From Treponema sp. (lineage in GTDB: Bacteria > Spirochaetota > Spirochaetia > Treponematales > Breznakiellaceae): a stretch of DNA of 7,984 bases. Numbering within the stretch: position 1 is the stretch's first letter; each line of letters opens with the position of its first letter. The notes under the pieces are model-generated. The model worked only from the letters and a program-made list of their open reading frames with translations, was not told the DNA's origin and did no database searches. Location of the stretch: contig JAIROE010000159.1 of assembly GCA_031257715.1 (NCBI GenBank), positions 1-7,984 of the forward strand, written 5' to 3'. Shown here in pieces: positions 1-6,667 of this stretch. A program made the translations under genes and the position numbers.

Positions 1-68
1 TCCGCTATGAAAACGGCAAGGGCGGTGTGGGCCCGTGGGGACCGGTGTTTTTTGCGGTGATACCGTGA
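1..68 (+). CDS. C-terminal end of a GPWGP-tail repeat-family protein (5' truncated by window)
   Basis: The frame starting at base 3 reads 21 sense codons and a TGA at 66-68, ending in ENGKGGVGPWGPVFFAVIP. The function is unknown. From memory, tails with a G-P-W-G-P core and a hydrophobic A-V/L-I-P end occur in a multicopy family of hypothetical proteins in termite-gut treponemes. Nothing larger can be said because the body of the gene lies outside the window. The reading frame is supported by comparison with the similar stretch at 7951-7984: of four base differences, three are synonymous and one gives V/M, which is the pattern expected of protein-coding sequence under selection. It ends 128 bases before the sugar operon and is probably not part of it. 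A chance ORF end is unlikely given that conservation. Confidence 0.66.
   Translation, partial: RYENGKGGVGPWGPVFFAVIP
30..63 (+). repeat. Left copy of a 34-base imperfect direct repeat
   Basis: This segment matches 7951-7984 at 30 of 34 positions in the same orientation. Both copies encode the same C-terminal tail (GPWGP, one V or M, FFAVI), so the repeat reflects related protein-coding ends rather than a dedicated DNA site. The match may continue past the right edge of the window. Confidence 0.85.
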
Positions 69-106
69 GGCGGTTGAATTGCCCTTTCTTTTAACAATTT
101 TCCCGG

Positions 107-125
107 CTGCCGGTCCGGCCGGCAG
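107..125 (+). promoter_or_regulatory. GC-rich hairpin upstream of the sugar operon
   Basis: CTGCCGG (107-113) and CCGGCAG (119-125) form a perfect 7-bp stem with a TCCGG loop. It lies between the end of the upstream gene (68) and the binding-protein start (197). It could be a terminator for the upstream gene, but the nearest T-run (142-147) is 16 bases away, which is poor for an intrinsic terminator. An operator or leader hairpin for the sugar operon is the alternative. I found no convincing -35/-10 pair in 69-196, so the operon promoter is unassigned. Confidence 0.4.
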
Positions 126-196
126 AACTGTTACTACTATCTTTTTTCGGCGGGAGCTCATGCGGGTTCCTGATCAACGACAATGAGGAGAAGAAT

Positions 197-1474
197 ATGA
201 AAAAAAGAGAAATCGCGTTAGTGTTTGCGGCCGCGGCAATGGTTATCGTGTTTGCCGCCGGATGCAAAAAATCAGAATCGGGTGACGCGGCCGCTTCGGG
301 TGGTCCGGTCAATCTTTCCATCTGGCATTATTTTGAACATGAAGCCGAGGCCCTGAATAAACTGGTCGATGATTTCAACAAGCTTCACGCCGCCGAGAAT
401 GTTAACCTTGCGGCGACGTTTATGTCGCGGGAGGAGTTGATGAATCAGTACACCATAGGAGCGGTTTCAGGGCAGCTCCCCGACATCGGCATGGTGGATT
501 CCCCGGATCACGCCTCTTATATCGCATTGGGGGTATTTTCCGATATTACCGATGAATTGAACGCGTGGGGAGAGCTGGATCAGTTTTATCCCGGCCCCTT
601 AAGCAGCACCATGGATGCCAACGGCAGGATCTACGGGCTTCCCAACAATTCCAACTGTCTGGCCCTTGCCTGTAATATGGATCTCCTTAACGCCGCGGGC
701 GTCGCCAAGCCCACTACCTGGGCGGAATTTGAGGCCGCCTGCGCAAAACTTACCAACCCTGCCGAATCACGCTACGGTTTTGCCATGAGCGCCATTTCCA
801 ATGAGGAAGGTACTTTTCAGTTTATCCCATGGATCTACTCGGCAGGCGGTTCGGTTGCCAATCTTGCTTCTCCGGGAAGCATACGGGCCATGGAATTCCT
901 TGCCGGCCTTGTAAAAAAAGGGTACTTGAGCAAGGAAAGCGTCAACTGGGGGCAGGGGGACGCCTTTAACGCCTTTATTGCGGGAAAAGCGGCCATGGTG
1001 GAATCGGGAACCTGGCAAATTGCCAGCGACATTATCCCCAAGATTGCCGGTTCTTTTAAGGTTGAATATACCCTTATGCCCAAAGATCAGAAATACGCTT
1101 CGGTAATCGGCGGTGAAAATTTCGCGGTTTCCAGCACTACCAAACACAGGACATGGGGCATTGAATTCCTCAAATATATGGAAACCGCCGAAAACGTGGC
1201 TTACTGGTGCGAGATTGCCGGCAAACTTCCGGTGCGCATGGATTCGGCCAAGCTCCGTGATTTCTGGACCCAAGACCCCTGGTATGCGGTATTCACCGAC
1301 GGAATGAATTACGCCGTGGCCCGCGGGCCCCATCCCGAATGGCCCACCATTTCCAAGGCCCTTTACACCGCCGGTCAGACCGTTCTGCTGGGTGAAAAAT
1401 CCCCGTCGGACGCCATGAAAGCCGCCGCGGCCACACTTGAGCCTATTTTTGCCAAAACACCCATAGCACAGTAA
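197..1474 (+). CDS. ABC transporter sugar-binding lipoprotein (family 1 solute-binding protein)
   Basis: This 425-residue protein is the extracytoplasmic receptor of a CUT1-type carbohydrate ABC importer. Residues 1-22 are a lipoprotein signal (Lys/Arg start, hydrophobic core) ending in a lipobox F-A-A-G before Cys23, so the mature protein should be lipid-anchored. The mature region shows family 1 binding-protein features: an early beta strand at IWHYFEHE (42-49), GQLPDIGMVDSP (92-103), and GRIYGLPNNSN (143-153), followed by an N-x-D-L-L-x-x-A-G segment and the TTWAEF helix. The length is typical. The start is supported by GAGGAG (185-190) at good spacing. It is the first gene of the operon, and permease genes follow after a 132-base gap holding a strong hairpin. 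The ligand cannot be read from sequence; the linked GH31 enzyme suggests an alpha-linked oligosaccharide. Family certain, substrate inferred. Confidence 0.95.
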   Translation: MKKREIALVFAAAAMVIVFAAGCKKSESGDAAASGGPVNLSIWHYFEHEAEALNKLVDDFNKLHAAENVNLAATFMSREELMNQYTIGAVSGQLPDIGMVDSPDHASYIALGVFSDITDELNAWGELDQFYPGPLSSTMDANGRIYGLPNNSNCLALACNMDLLNAAGVAKPTTWAEFEAACAKLTNPAESRYGFAMSAISNEEGTFQFIPWIYSAGGSVANLASPGSIRAMEFLAGLVKKGYLSKESVNWGQGDAFNAFIAGKAAMVESGTWQIASDIIPKIAGSFKVEYTLMPKDQKYASVIGGENFAVSSTTKHRTWGIEFLKYMETAENVAYWCEIAGKLPVRMDSAKLRDFWTQDPWYAVFTDGMNYAVARGPHPEWPTISKALYTAGQTVLLGEKSPSDAMKAAAATLEPIFAKTPIAQ

Positions 1475-1483
1475 CGCCGCCGA

Positions 1484-1520
1484 TTTGACAGGCAGGAAAT
1501 AATTTTCCCTGCCTGTTGAA
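1484..1520 (+). promoter_or_regulatory. Strong intercistronic hairpin after the binding-protein gene
   Basis: ACAGGCAGG (1488-1496) and CCTGCCTGT (1508-1516) are perfect complements. The stem extends outward through two G-U pairs and two A-U pairs to 1484/1520, giving about 13 pairs around an 11-base A/T-rich loop. It starts 10 bases after the stop codon at 1472-1474. Only a short TCTTTT follows, so termination would be partial at best. In importer operons a hairpin here often protects the binding-protein mRNA or attenuates transcription, so that receptor outnumbers permeases. That role is inferred by analogy. Confidence 0.65.
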
Positions 1521-1606
1521 TCTTTTCCAAAAACCGAAGTTTCGGGAATATCCGTGGTATTGGCACGGCCGGTAATTTTGGGGATTTCATTGTATGGGGG
1601 TCTTTC

Positions 1607-2506
1607 ATGAGAATGGGTCTTCAGGCCAAAAAAAATATAGAAGGTTACAGTTTTATAGTGCCCGGTATGGTGTACATACTGGCTCTTCTGGGATATCCCC
1701 TTGTCTATAATTTTATTCTGGGTTTCCGTGATGTTAATGTCACGACATTTAAAAATGGAACCGATATATTTGTGGGTTTAAGCAATTATGTTTTTCTTTT
1801 CGGGGAACCGGTGTTCAAACTGGTTTTAAGAAATACCTTTGTATTTACTTTTGCCTGTATAGCGTTTCAGTTTACCGCCGGTTTTTTGCTGGCCCTGTTT
1901 TTTTCAAAAAAATTCACTTTTGCCGGTCCCATACGGGGGCTTATACTTATCGCCTATATGATGCCCATGTCCGTCACCGCCCTCATGGGGAAAAACATGT
2001 TCGGCCAGATAGGGGTGATAAACGATCTCCTTGGCAGACTGGGAATCGTTTCCGCCTATCCTGACTGGCCCATTTGGCTGGCCGACAAAAACATGGCAAT
2101 GGCGGCCGTTATTTTCATGAATTGCTGGGTGGGCATTCCCTTTAATATGCTGCTTCTCACTTCAGGGCTCACCAATGTCCCCGAAGAAATCTACGAAAGC
2201 GCGTCCATCGACGGAGCAAACGCCTGGGTGCGGTTCTGGAAAATAACTGTCCCCTGTATACGCTCTTCCATTTTGGCGGTTCTTATGCTCGGTTTTATCT
2301 ATACTTTTAAGGCTTTTGATCTTATGTTCATCATGACCGCCGGGGGACCGCTCAACGCCACCGATGTATTGGGCACATATTCCTACCGGTTGTCTTTTAC
2401 GGAGTATAAATTTTCCATGGGATCGGCGTCCGCCATCGTGTTGTTTTTCTGCCTGTTTATCATAGGACTGTTTTATCTGCGAATAAGCCTGTCGGAGGAG
2501 ATCTGA
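1607..2506 (+). CDS. ABC transporter permease, MalF type (CUT1 sugar importer)
   Basis: This 299-residue inner-membrane protein is one of two channel subunits of the importer. It has about six hydrophobic segments (roughly 14-40, 74-100, 108-127, 163-186, 218-243, 273-293). The EAA coupling loop that docks to the ATPase is clear at about 193-218: E-E-I-Y-E-S-A-S-I-D-G-A, then W-K-I-T-V-P. A GGP motif at 246-248 follows in the usual place. Five G residues (1596-1600) precede the ATG by 6 bases; a second ATG two codons later would also work. The next permease begins one base after the stop. Base composition is visibly more A/T-rich than the downstream genes, largely from Phe, Ile and Leu codons, with an A8 run at 1628-1635. 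The family assignment is secure; the sugar is not known. Confidence 0.95.
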   Translation: MRMGLQAKKNIEGYSFIVPGMVYILALLGYPLVYNFILGFRDVNVTTFKNGTDIFVGLSNYVFLFGEPVFKLVLRNTFVFTFACIAFQFTAGFLLALFFSKKFTFAGPIRGLILIAYMMPMSVTALMGKNMFGQIGVINDLLGRLGIVSAYPDWPIWLADKNMAMAAVIFMNCWVGIPFNMLLLTSGLTNVPEEIYESASIDGANAWVRFWKITVPCIRSSILAVLMLGFIYTFKAFDLMFIMTAGGPLNATDVLGTYSYRLSFTEYKFSMGSASAIVLFFCLFIIGLFYLRISLSEEI

Positions 2507-2507
2507 A

Positions 2508-3368
2508 ATGGATACGGCAAACAGGACGGGATTTTTCGGCTCCAGGGCACGGCGGAGAAACATTGTACTTTGCGTCCTGTCGCTGGTGACGGTAGTAGTG
2601 TTTCTGTTCCCCGTTTATTGGCTTTTGTGCATGTCGCTCAAAACCGACGCGGAAGCGTTCGGTAAAATTGTAACCTACTTTCCCCGCATATTTACCCTGG
2701 AGCCATGGCGGCTTAACCTGGGAGATCGTGATTTTCTTGTGTCACTGAGGAACAGTTTCCTCATAGCCCTTATTTCGATGAGCATTTCCCTTCTTCTGGG
2801 AGTGCCCACCGCCTACGGCATGGGCCGCTACAGGGTAAGGGGGAACCGGGCATTTCTTCTTACTTTTCTTGTGACGCAGATGCTGCCTGCTTCTCTTATG
2901 CTTACTCCCATTTATCTTATTTTCAGCAGAATGAACATACTCAACACTTTCTTTGCGCCGCCCCTTGCGATAGCCTCGGGCTCCATTCCCTTTATAGTCA
3001 TAACCCTGCGCCCGTATTTCAGGAGCATTCCTTCTTCCCTTGATGACGCGGCAAGGATTGACGGCTGCGGGGTGTTTCGCTCTTTTATACAGATCATGAT
3101 CCCTGCCATCAAGGTGGGAATAGTTACCGTCATGACCATAACGTTCCTTCACGGCTGGAACGATCTTGCCTATTCGATGACCTTCAACGCAAAACCGGAG
3201 ATGCGTCCCCTTACCGCCAACATCTACAAATTCCAGAGTAAATATGGAACCCGCTGGAATTGTATCATGGCGTACGGGTGCATTCTGGTTCTTCCGGTAG
3301 TTCTGATTTTTGTGTTTTTTCAAAAATATATAGTCGGCGGGATGACTGCGGGTTCCGTAAAAGAATGA
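2508..3368 (+). CDS. ABC transporter permease, MalG type (CUT1 sugar importer)
   Basis: This 286-residue protein is the second channel subunit, pairing with the product of the gene just upstream. An Arg-rich N-terminus (13-17) precedes the first membrane segment (19-41); further segments fall near 82-106, 115-138, 148-167, 200-222 and 253-271. The EAA loop at about 174-202 reads I-P-S-S-L-D-D-A-A-R-I-D-G, then I-M-I-P-A. The C-terminus, QKYIVGGMTAGSVKE, is the standard MalG-family ending. The start is firmly placed by GGAGGAG (2494-2500), 7 bases before the ATG. One base separates it from the preceding stop, and its stop overlaps the ATG proposed for the next gene, both signs of translational coupling. 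Confidence 0.95.
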   Translation: MDTANRTGFFGSRARRRNIVLCVLSLVTVVVFLFPVYWLLCMSLKTDAEAFGKIVTYFPRIFTLEPWRLNLGDRDFLVSLRNSFLIALISMSISLLLGVPTAYGMGRYRVRGNRAFLLTFLVTQMLPASLMLTPIYLIFSRMNILNTFFAPPLAIASGSIPFIVITLRPYFRSIPSSLDDAARIDGCGVFRSFIQIMIPAIKVGIVTVMTITFLHGWNDLAYSMTFNAKPEMRPLTANIYKFQSKYGTRWNCIMAYGCILVLPVVLIFVFFQKYIVGGMTAGSVKE

Positions 3369-4057
3369 TGAAAAGACGGGGATCCGGACGGACGAAGCGG
3401 AGAATTTTTGAAGGCGGCCTGCATATGTATCTGGAAAAACTGTTTGACGCGGTGGCGCTCAATATGCTTTGGCTTTTGTGTTGTGTTCCCCTCGTCTCCA
3501 TAGGCGCGTCAAGCACGGCTTTTTATTATGCGGCCGTTAAGGTGATACGCGGAGAAAGGGGCTCTCTCTTCAGGGAATTTTGGCGCTCCTTCAAATTAAA
3601 TTTCGTCAAGGCTACGTTCCTTTGGATCTTCTTTGCCGTCCTGTTCTTTATTATTGCCGTTAATCTTAACATAGTCCCCGATATTGACGATGGTTACTTC
3701 AGCCTCTTTCTTACCTGTCTGTATTCCTTCCTTGCGGTTTTTGTCGCGGCCCTCCTTCTTTACGCGTTTCCGGTTCTTTCCCGCTTTGAGATGAGCGCGG
3801 GGCGCGTTATCGCACTGTCTCTCTTTATGGTTTTTCGCTATTTTCCCGTCACATTGGGGCTTTTGTGCATAGCAGGAGGAACAGTCCTGCTCGTTTATTA
3901 TTTCCCCCTCTTTATCTTCTTCCTCCCCGCGGGAAGCGTAATAGTGTTTTCGGTGTTAATGGAAAAAGTGTTACTGCGGCATACTCCCCCGCCTTCTTCG
4001 GCGGAAGATGCCGAATATAAATGGTATTTCAATTCCGCCGGCAAGGGTGTAGAATAA
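3365..4057 (+). CDS. DUF624 / YesL-like small membrane protein
   Basis: As placed, this is 230 residues with four to five hydrophobic segments (about 28-57, 81-101, 106-135, and two within 146-203). The signature start of the YesL family is visible: an amphipathic helix, then N-M-L-W-L-L-C-C-V-P-L-V-S-I-G-A-S-S-T-A (33-52), then F-Y-Y and a basic loop. No enzymatic role is known for the family. It is commonly found in carbohydrate-transport operons, so a role in transporter assembly, sensing or export is inferred only. I chose ATG 3365 because it overlaps the previous TGA (ATGA) and supplies the pre-helix region that family members have. ATG 3425, with AAGGCGG upstream, would give 210 residues and is also possible. 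Starts further upstream at 3260 would run inside the permease gene and are unlikely. Confidence 0.85.
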   Translation: MMKRRGSGRTKRRIFEGGLHMYLEKLFDAVALNMLWLLCCVPLVSIGASSTAFYYAAVKVIRGERGSLFREFWRSFKLNFVKATFLWIFFAVLFFIIAVNLNIVPDIDDGYFSLFLTCLYSFLAVFVAALLLYAFPVLSRFEMSAGRVIALSLFMVFRYFPVTLGLLCIAGGTVLLVYYFPLFIFFLPAGSVIVFSVLMEKVLLRHTPPPSSAEDAEYKWYFNSAGKGVE

Positions 4058-4072
4058 CAACGGAGGACATCA

Positions 4073-6070
4073 ATGAGTGATTTTACCAGGGAACAGAACA
4101 GGCTTGTGTACCGCTATGACGCGGAAACAATGTGGGTCGAAGGCTGGGGCAAAAACAGCCTCAGAGTCAGGGCCTCGAAGATGGCGGAAATGCCCGAGCG
4201 CGACTGGGCCCTTTTGCCGCCCGAATCAGGCGCCGTTGGTATTGACATAGGCGAAGACGGGGCGTCCATACGGAACGGGAAAATAGAAATGCGGATAAGT
4301 TCCGCGGGAAAAATTTCCGTGTATAATTCCGGGGGCGTCCTGCTTTTGGACGAGTATGTCCGCAACCGCAGGGATATCAAGGCAAGGACATGCAGCGCGC
4401 TTGAAATAGAGGCGCGGGAATACAAGCCCATCATCGGGGGCGATTACGAGATTACCGTGCGCTTTGAGTCCCTTGATGCCGGAGAGAAAATCTACGGCAT
4501 GGGGCAGTACCAGCAGCCCTACCTTAACCTCAAGGGCGTGGATCTGGAACTGGCCCACCGCAATTCACAGGCGAGCGTTCCCTTTGCCCTTTCCTCGCTG
4601 GGGTACGGCTTCCTCTGGAACAACCCCGCGGTGGGCAGGGCCACATTCGGGAAGAACATCACAAGCTGGGAAGCAAAGTCATCCAAGCTGATTGACTACT
4701 GGATCACCGCGGGGGACAGCCCGGCGGAAATAGAAGAGGCGTACGCGCGGGCAACCGGCACGGTCCCCATGATGCCCGGTTACGCCATGGGTTTCTGGCA
4801 GTGCAAACTCCGTTACCAGACGCAGGATGAACTTCTGGAAGTAGCCCGGGGTTACAAAGAACGGGGACTGCCCATTTCGGTTATCGTGGTGGATTTTTTC
4901 CACTGGCCCTTTCAGGGCGAATGGAAATTCGATCCGGTCTATTGGCCCGATCCGGACGCGATGATCGCCGAGCTTAAAAGAATGGGAATAGAACTGATGG
5001 TTTCAATCTGGCCCACCGTGGAACAGAAAAGCGAAAATTATGAGGAAATGCTGCGCAGGGGCTATCTTATCCGCACGGAACGCGGCATGAGGATCGCCAT
5101 GGGCTATCAGAATGCCACCGTTCATTTTGACGCGACGCATCCGGGCGCGCGGGCCTTTGTGTGGGAAAAGGCGAAGAAGAACTATTACGACAGGGGAATC
5201 AAAATCTTCTGGCTCGACGAGGCGGAGCCTGAATATTCGGTGTATGATTTTGACAATTACCGCTACCACCTGGGGCCGGATCTGGAAATAGGCAACATCT
5301 ACCCCGCGATGTACGCAAAGACGTTCTTCGACGGAATGAAGGCCGCCGGGCAGGAGAACATACTCAACCTTCTTCGATGCGCATGGGCGGGAAGCCAGCG
5401 TTACGGGGCGCTCGTGTGGTCGGGCGACATACATTCAAGTTTTGAAAGCCTGCGGAACCAGCTTGCGGCGGGGCTCAACATGGGCATTGCTGGCATTCCC
5501 TGGTGGACCACCGACATAGGGGGCTTTCACGGCGGCTGGATCGAAGATCCGCGTTTTCACGAACTTTTTGTGCGCTGGTTTGAATACGGCGCCTTCTGCC
5601 CCGTCATGAGGCTCCACGGCGACCGTGAACCGCACAAGCCCCCGGTGGGGACCACAGGCGGCGCCCATGTCGTTTCAGGCGCCGATAACGAGGTCTGGTC
5701 ATACACGGACGAAGTGTACGGGATCTGCAAAAAATACCTTTTCCTCCGCGAAAAACTCCGCCCCTATATCACGGAGATCATGAAGGAGGCAAGCGAAAAG
5801 GGGAGCCCCGTCATGAGGCCCCTCTTCTACGATTTCCCCAGGGACAGGGCGGCTTGGGAAATTGAAGACCAGTACATGTTCGGCCCCAATTACCTTGTGG
5901 CCCCCATACTGTACGAAGGGATGCGGGAGCGGAACGTGTATCTTCCCGCAGGATCTTCATGGACAAATGCCTGGACGGGTGAAAAGCTTGAGGGGGGCAG
6001 GAACATTACCGCGGCGGCGCCGCTGGATCAAATACCGGTATTTACAAGGAACGGCGAAAGGCTTTCGTAA
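4073..6070 (+). CDS. Glycoside hydrolase family 31, probable cytoplasmic alpha-xylosidase/alpha-glucosidase
   Basis: This 665-residue retaining alpha-glycosidase should release a terminal alpha-linked xylose or glucose from the imported oligosaccharide. There is no signal peptide. Residues 1-225 are the N-terminal beta-sandwich. The catalytic barrel follows, with VVDFFHW (272-278) and the nucleophile Asp382 in WLDEAEPE (380-387). The probable acid/base is Asp452 in SGDIHSSF. WWTTDIGGF (477-485) and the RLHG motif (513-516) complete the active site. C-terminal beta domains carry FGPNYLVAPI and the PVFTRNG end. All catalytic residues are present. The W-L-D-x-x-E-P-E nucleophile motif is, from memory, closer to XylS-type alpha-xylosidases than to the D-F-G-E form of YicI; specificity remains unproven. 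GGAGG at 4062-4066 fixes the start, 15 bases after the preceding gene. Its stop lies 9 bases from the end of an opposing gene. Confidence 0.93.
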   Translation: MSDFTREQNRLVYRYDAETMWVEGWGKNSLRVRASKMAEMPERDWALLPPESGAVGIDIGEDGASIRNGKIEMRISSAGKISVYNSGGVLLLDEYVRNRRDIKARTCSALEIEAREYKPIIGGDYEITVRFESLDAGEKIYGMGQYQQPYLNLKGVDLELAHRNSQASVPFALSSLGYGFLWNNPAVGRATFGKNITSWEAKSSKLIDYWITAGDSPAEIEEAYARATGTVPMMPGYAMGFWQCKLRYQTQDELLEVARGYKERGLPISVIVVDFFHWPFQGEWKFDPVYWPDPDAMIAELKRMGIELMVSIWPTVEQKSENYEEMLRRGYLIRTERGMRIAMGYQNATVHFDATHPGARAFVWEKAKKNYYDRGIKIFWLDEAEPEYSVYDFDNYRYHLGPDLEIGNIYPAMYAKTFFDGMKAAGQENILNLLRCAWAGSQRYGALVWSGDIHSSFESLRNQLAAGLNMGIAGIPWWTTDIGGFHGGWIEDPRFHELFVRWFEYGAFCPVMRLHGDREPHKPPVGTTGGAHVVSGADNEVWSYTDEVYGICKKYLFLREKLRPYITEIMKEASEKGSPVMRPLFYDFPRDRAAWEIEDQYMFGPNYLVAPILYEGMRERNVYLPAGSSWTNAWTGEKLEGGRNITAAAPLDQIPVFTRNGERLS

Positions 6071-6079
6071 CAGGGAAGC

Positions 6080-6667
6080 TCATTCCGCACTGAAGAACTT
6101 CCGGGCCCCGGCTATGACCCCGTCAACCGCGGCCTGGTAGCTGCCCTTGAGGGTGTTCATGTTCTGGTTGTAGAAGGCGGCAAATTCCGGGTCCTGAAAA
6201 GGATCCAGCTTGACCTGCCTTCCCATGCGGCGGGAAAGCTCTTCCTCTTTTGCGCGGAGTTTCGGTTCGTACTGCCTGAAGATTGCCTCTTCGTAGCGGG
6301 CAATTTCGCCAAGATAGCGGGACATGGTCTCACGGAACTGCTTTACGGAGGCGGCAAAGCGGCCGTCGTTTATCACAGCCTGAAGGCCCCGGCTTACCGC
6401 CTCAAGGCGCGCTTCGTCATCCTTTGAAAGGGGAAGGGTAAGCTGGGAAACAAGCACGTCGAAGATCCCCTGTTTGAGGCTTGCCCTCTGTTCCTTCGGG
6501 GCCTTTTTAAGTTCGTCCTCAAGGCTCTTCCGGGGATTATTCAGATATTCATTTGCCAGCCTTTTTCCCAGTTGTTTTGCTTCGTACAAATCGATGCTGG
6601 CCTTGTCACCCTTGACCGACTCGGTCCTTTCCAGCGCTATTTCAAGCGCGCTCTTGATTCGTCCCAT
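6080..6667 (-). CDS. Hypothetical protein, helical, 195 residues
   Basis: I do not recognise a named family with certainty. The protein is soluble, strongly helical and rich in Lys, Arg, Glu and Ala, with no signal peptide, membrane segment or metal-binding motif. Charged heptad-like stretches suggest coiled coil at about 104-147 (including YEEAIFRQYEPKLRAKEEEL), preceded by helices at 5-16, 23-66 and 82-98. A more conserved-looking aromatic segment, DPFQDPEFAAFYNQNMNTL, lies at 155-173. The ATG at 6665-6667 sits 26 bases inside the end of the cyclo-ligase gene and lacks a Shine-Dalgarno sequence. That fits either coupling to the upstream gene or leaderless translation from the extended -10 at 6675-6680. 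Codon use and length look like a genuine gene. It may be a structural or adaptor protein, but I propose no function. Confidence 0.85.
   Translation of the reverse strand: MGRIKSALEIALERTESVKGDKASIDLYEAKQLGKRLANEYLNNPRKSLEDELKKAPKEQRASLKQGIFDVLVSQLTLPLSKDDEARLEAVSRGLQAVINDGRFAASVKQFRETMSRYLGEIARYEEAIFRQYEPKLRAKEEELSRRMGRQVKLDPFQDPEFAAFYNQNMNTLKGSYQAAVDGVIAGARKFFSAE

Noticed and set aside
69..196. Promoter for the sugar operon using TTAACA (91-96) or TACTAT (135-140)
   Set aside because: Neither element has a partner at proper spacing, so no promoter is called although one must exist in or upstream of this region.
767..1333. Minus-strand open frame of 188 codons inside the binding-protein gene
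   Set aside because: It lies wholly within a gene whose product is unmistakable, and it has no ribosome-binding site or recognisable domain.
1560..1606. Possible internal promoter (TTGGCA at 1560-1565) before the first permease
   Set aside because: No acceptable -10 element lies 16-19 bases downstream; the positions read gatttc or tttcat.
2742..3323. Minus-strand open frame of 193 codons inside the second permease gene
   Set aside because: The translation is Lys/Arg/His-rich, as expected from reading hydrophobic-protein codons backwards. The sense strand encodes a complete MalG-type permease.
3260..3364. Upstream extension of the DUF624 gene to an ATG at 3260
   Set aside because: The extra 35 codons lie entirely within the MalG gene in another frame and do not resemble the family N-terminus. 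The ATG at 3365, overlapping the permease stop, is a better start.
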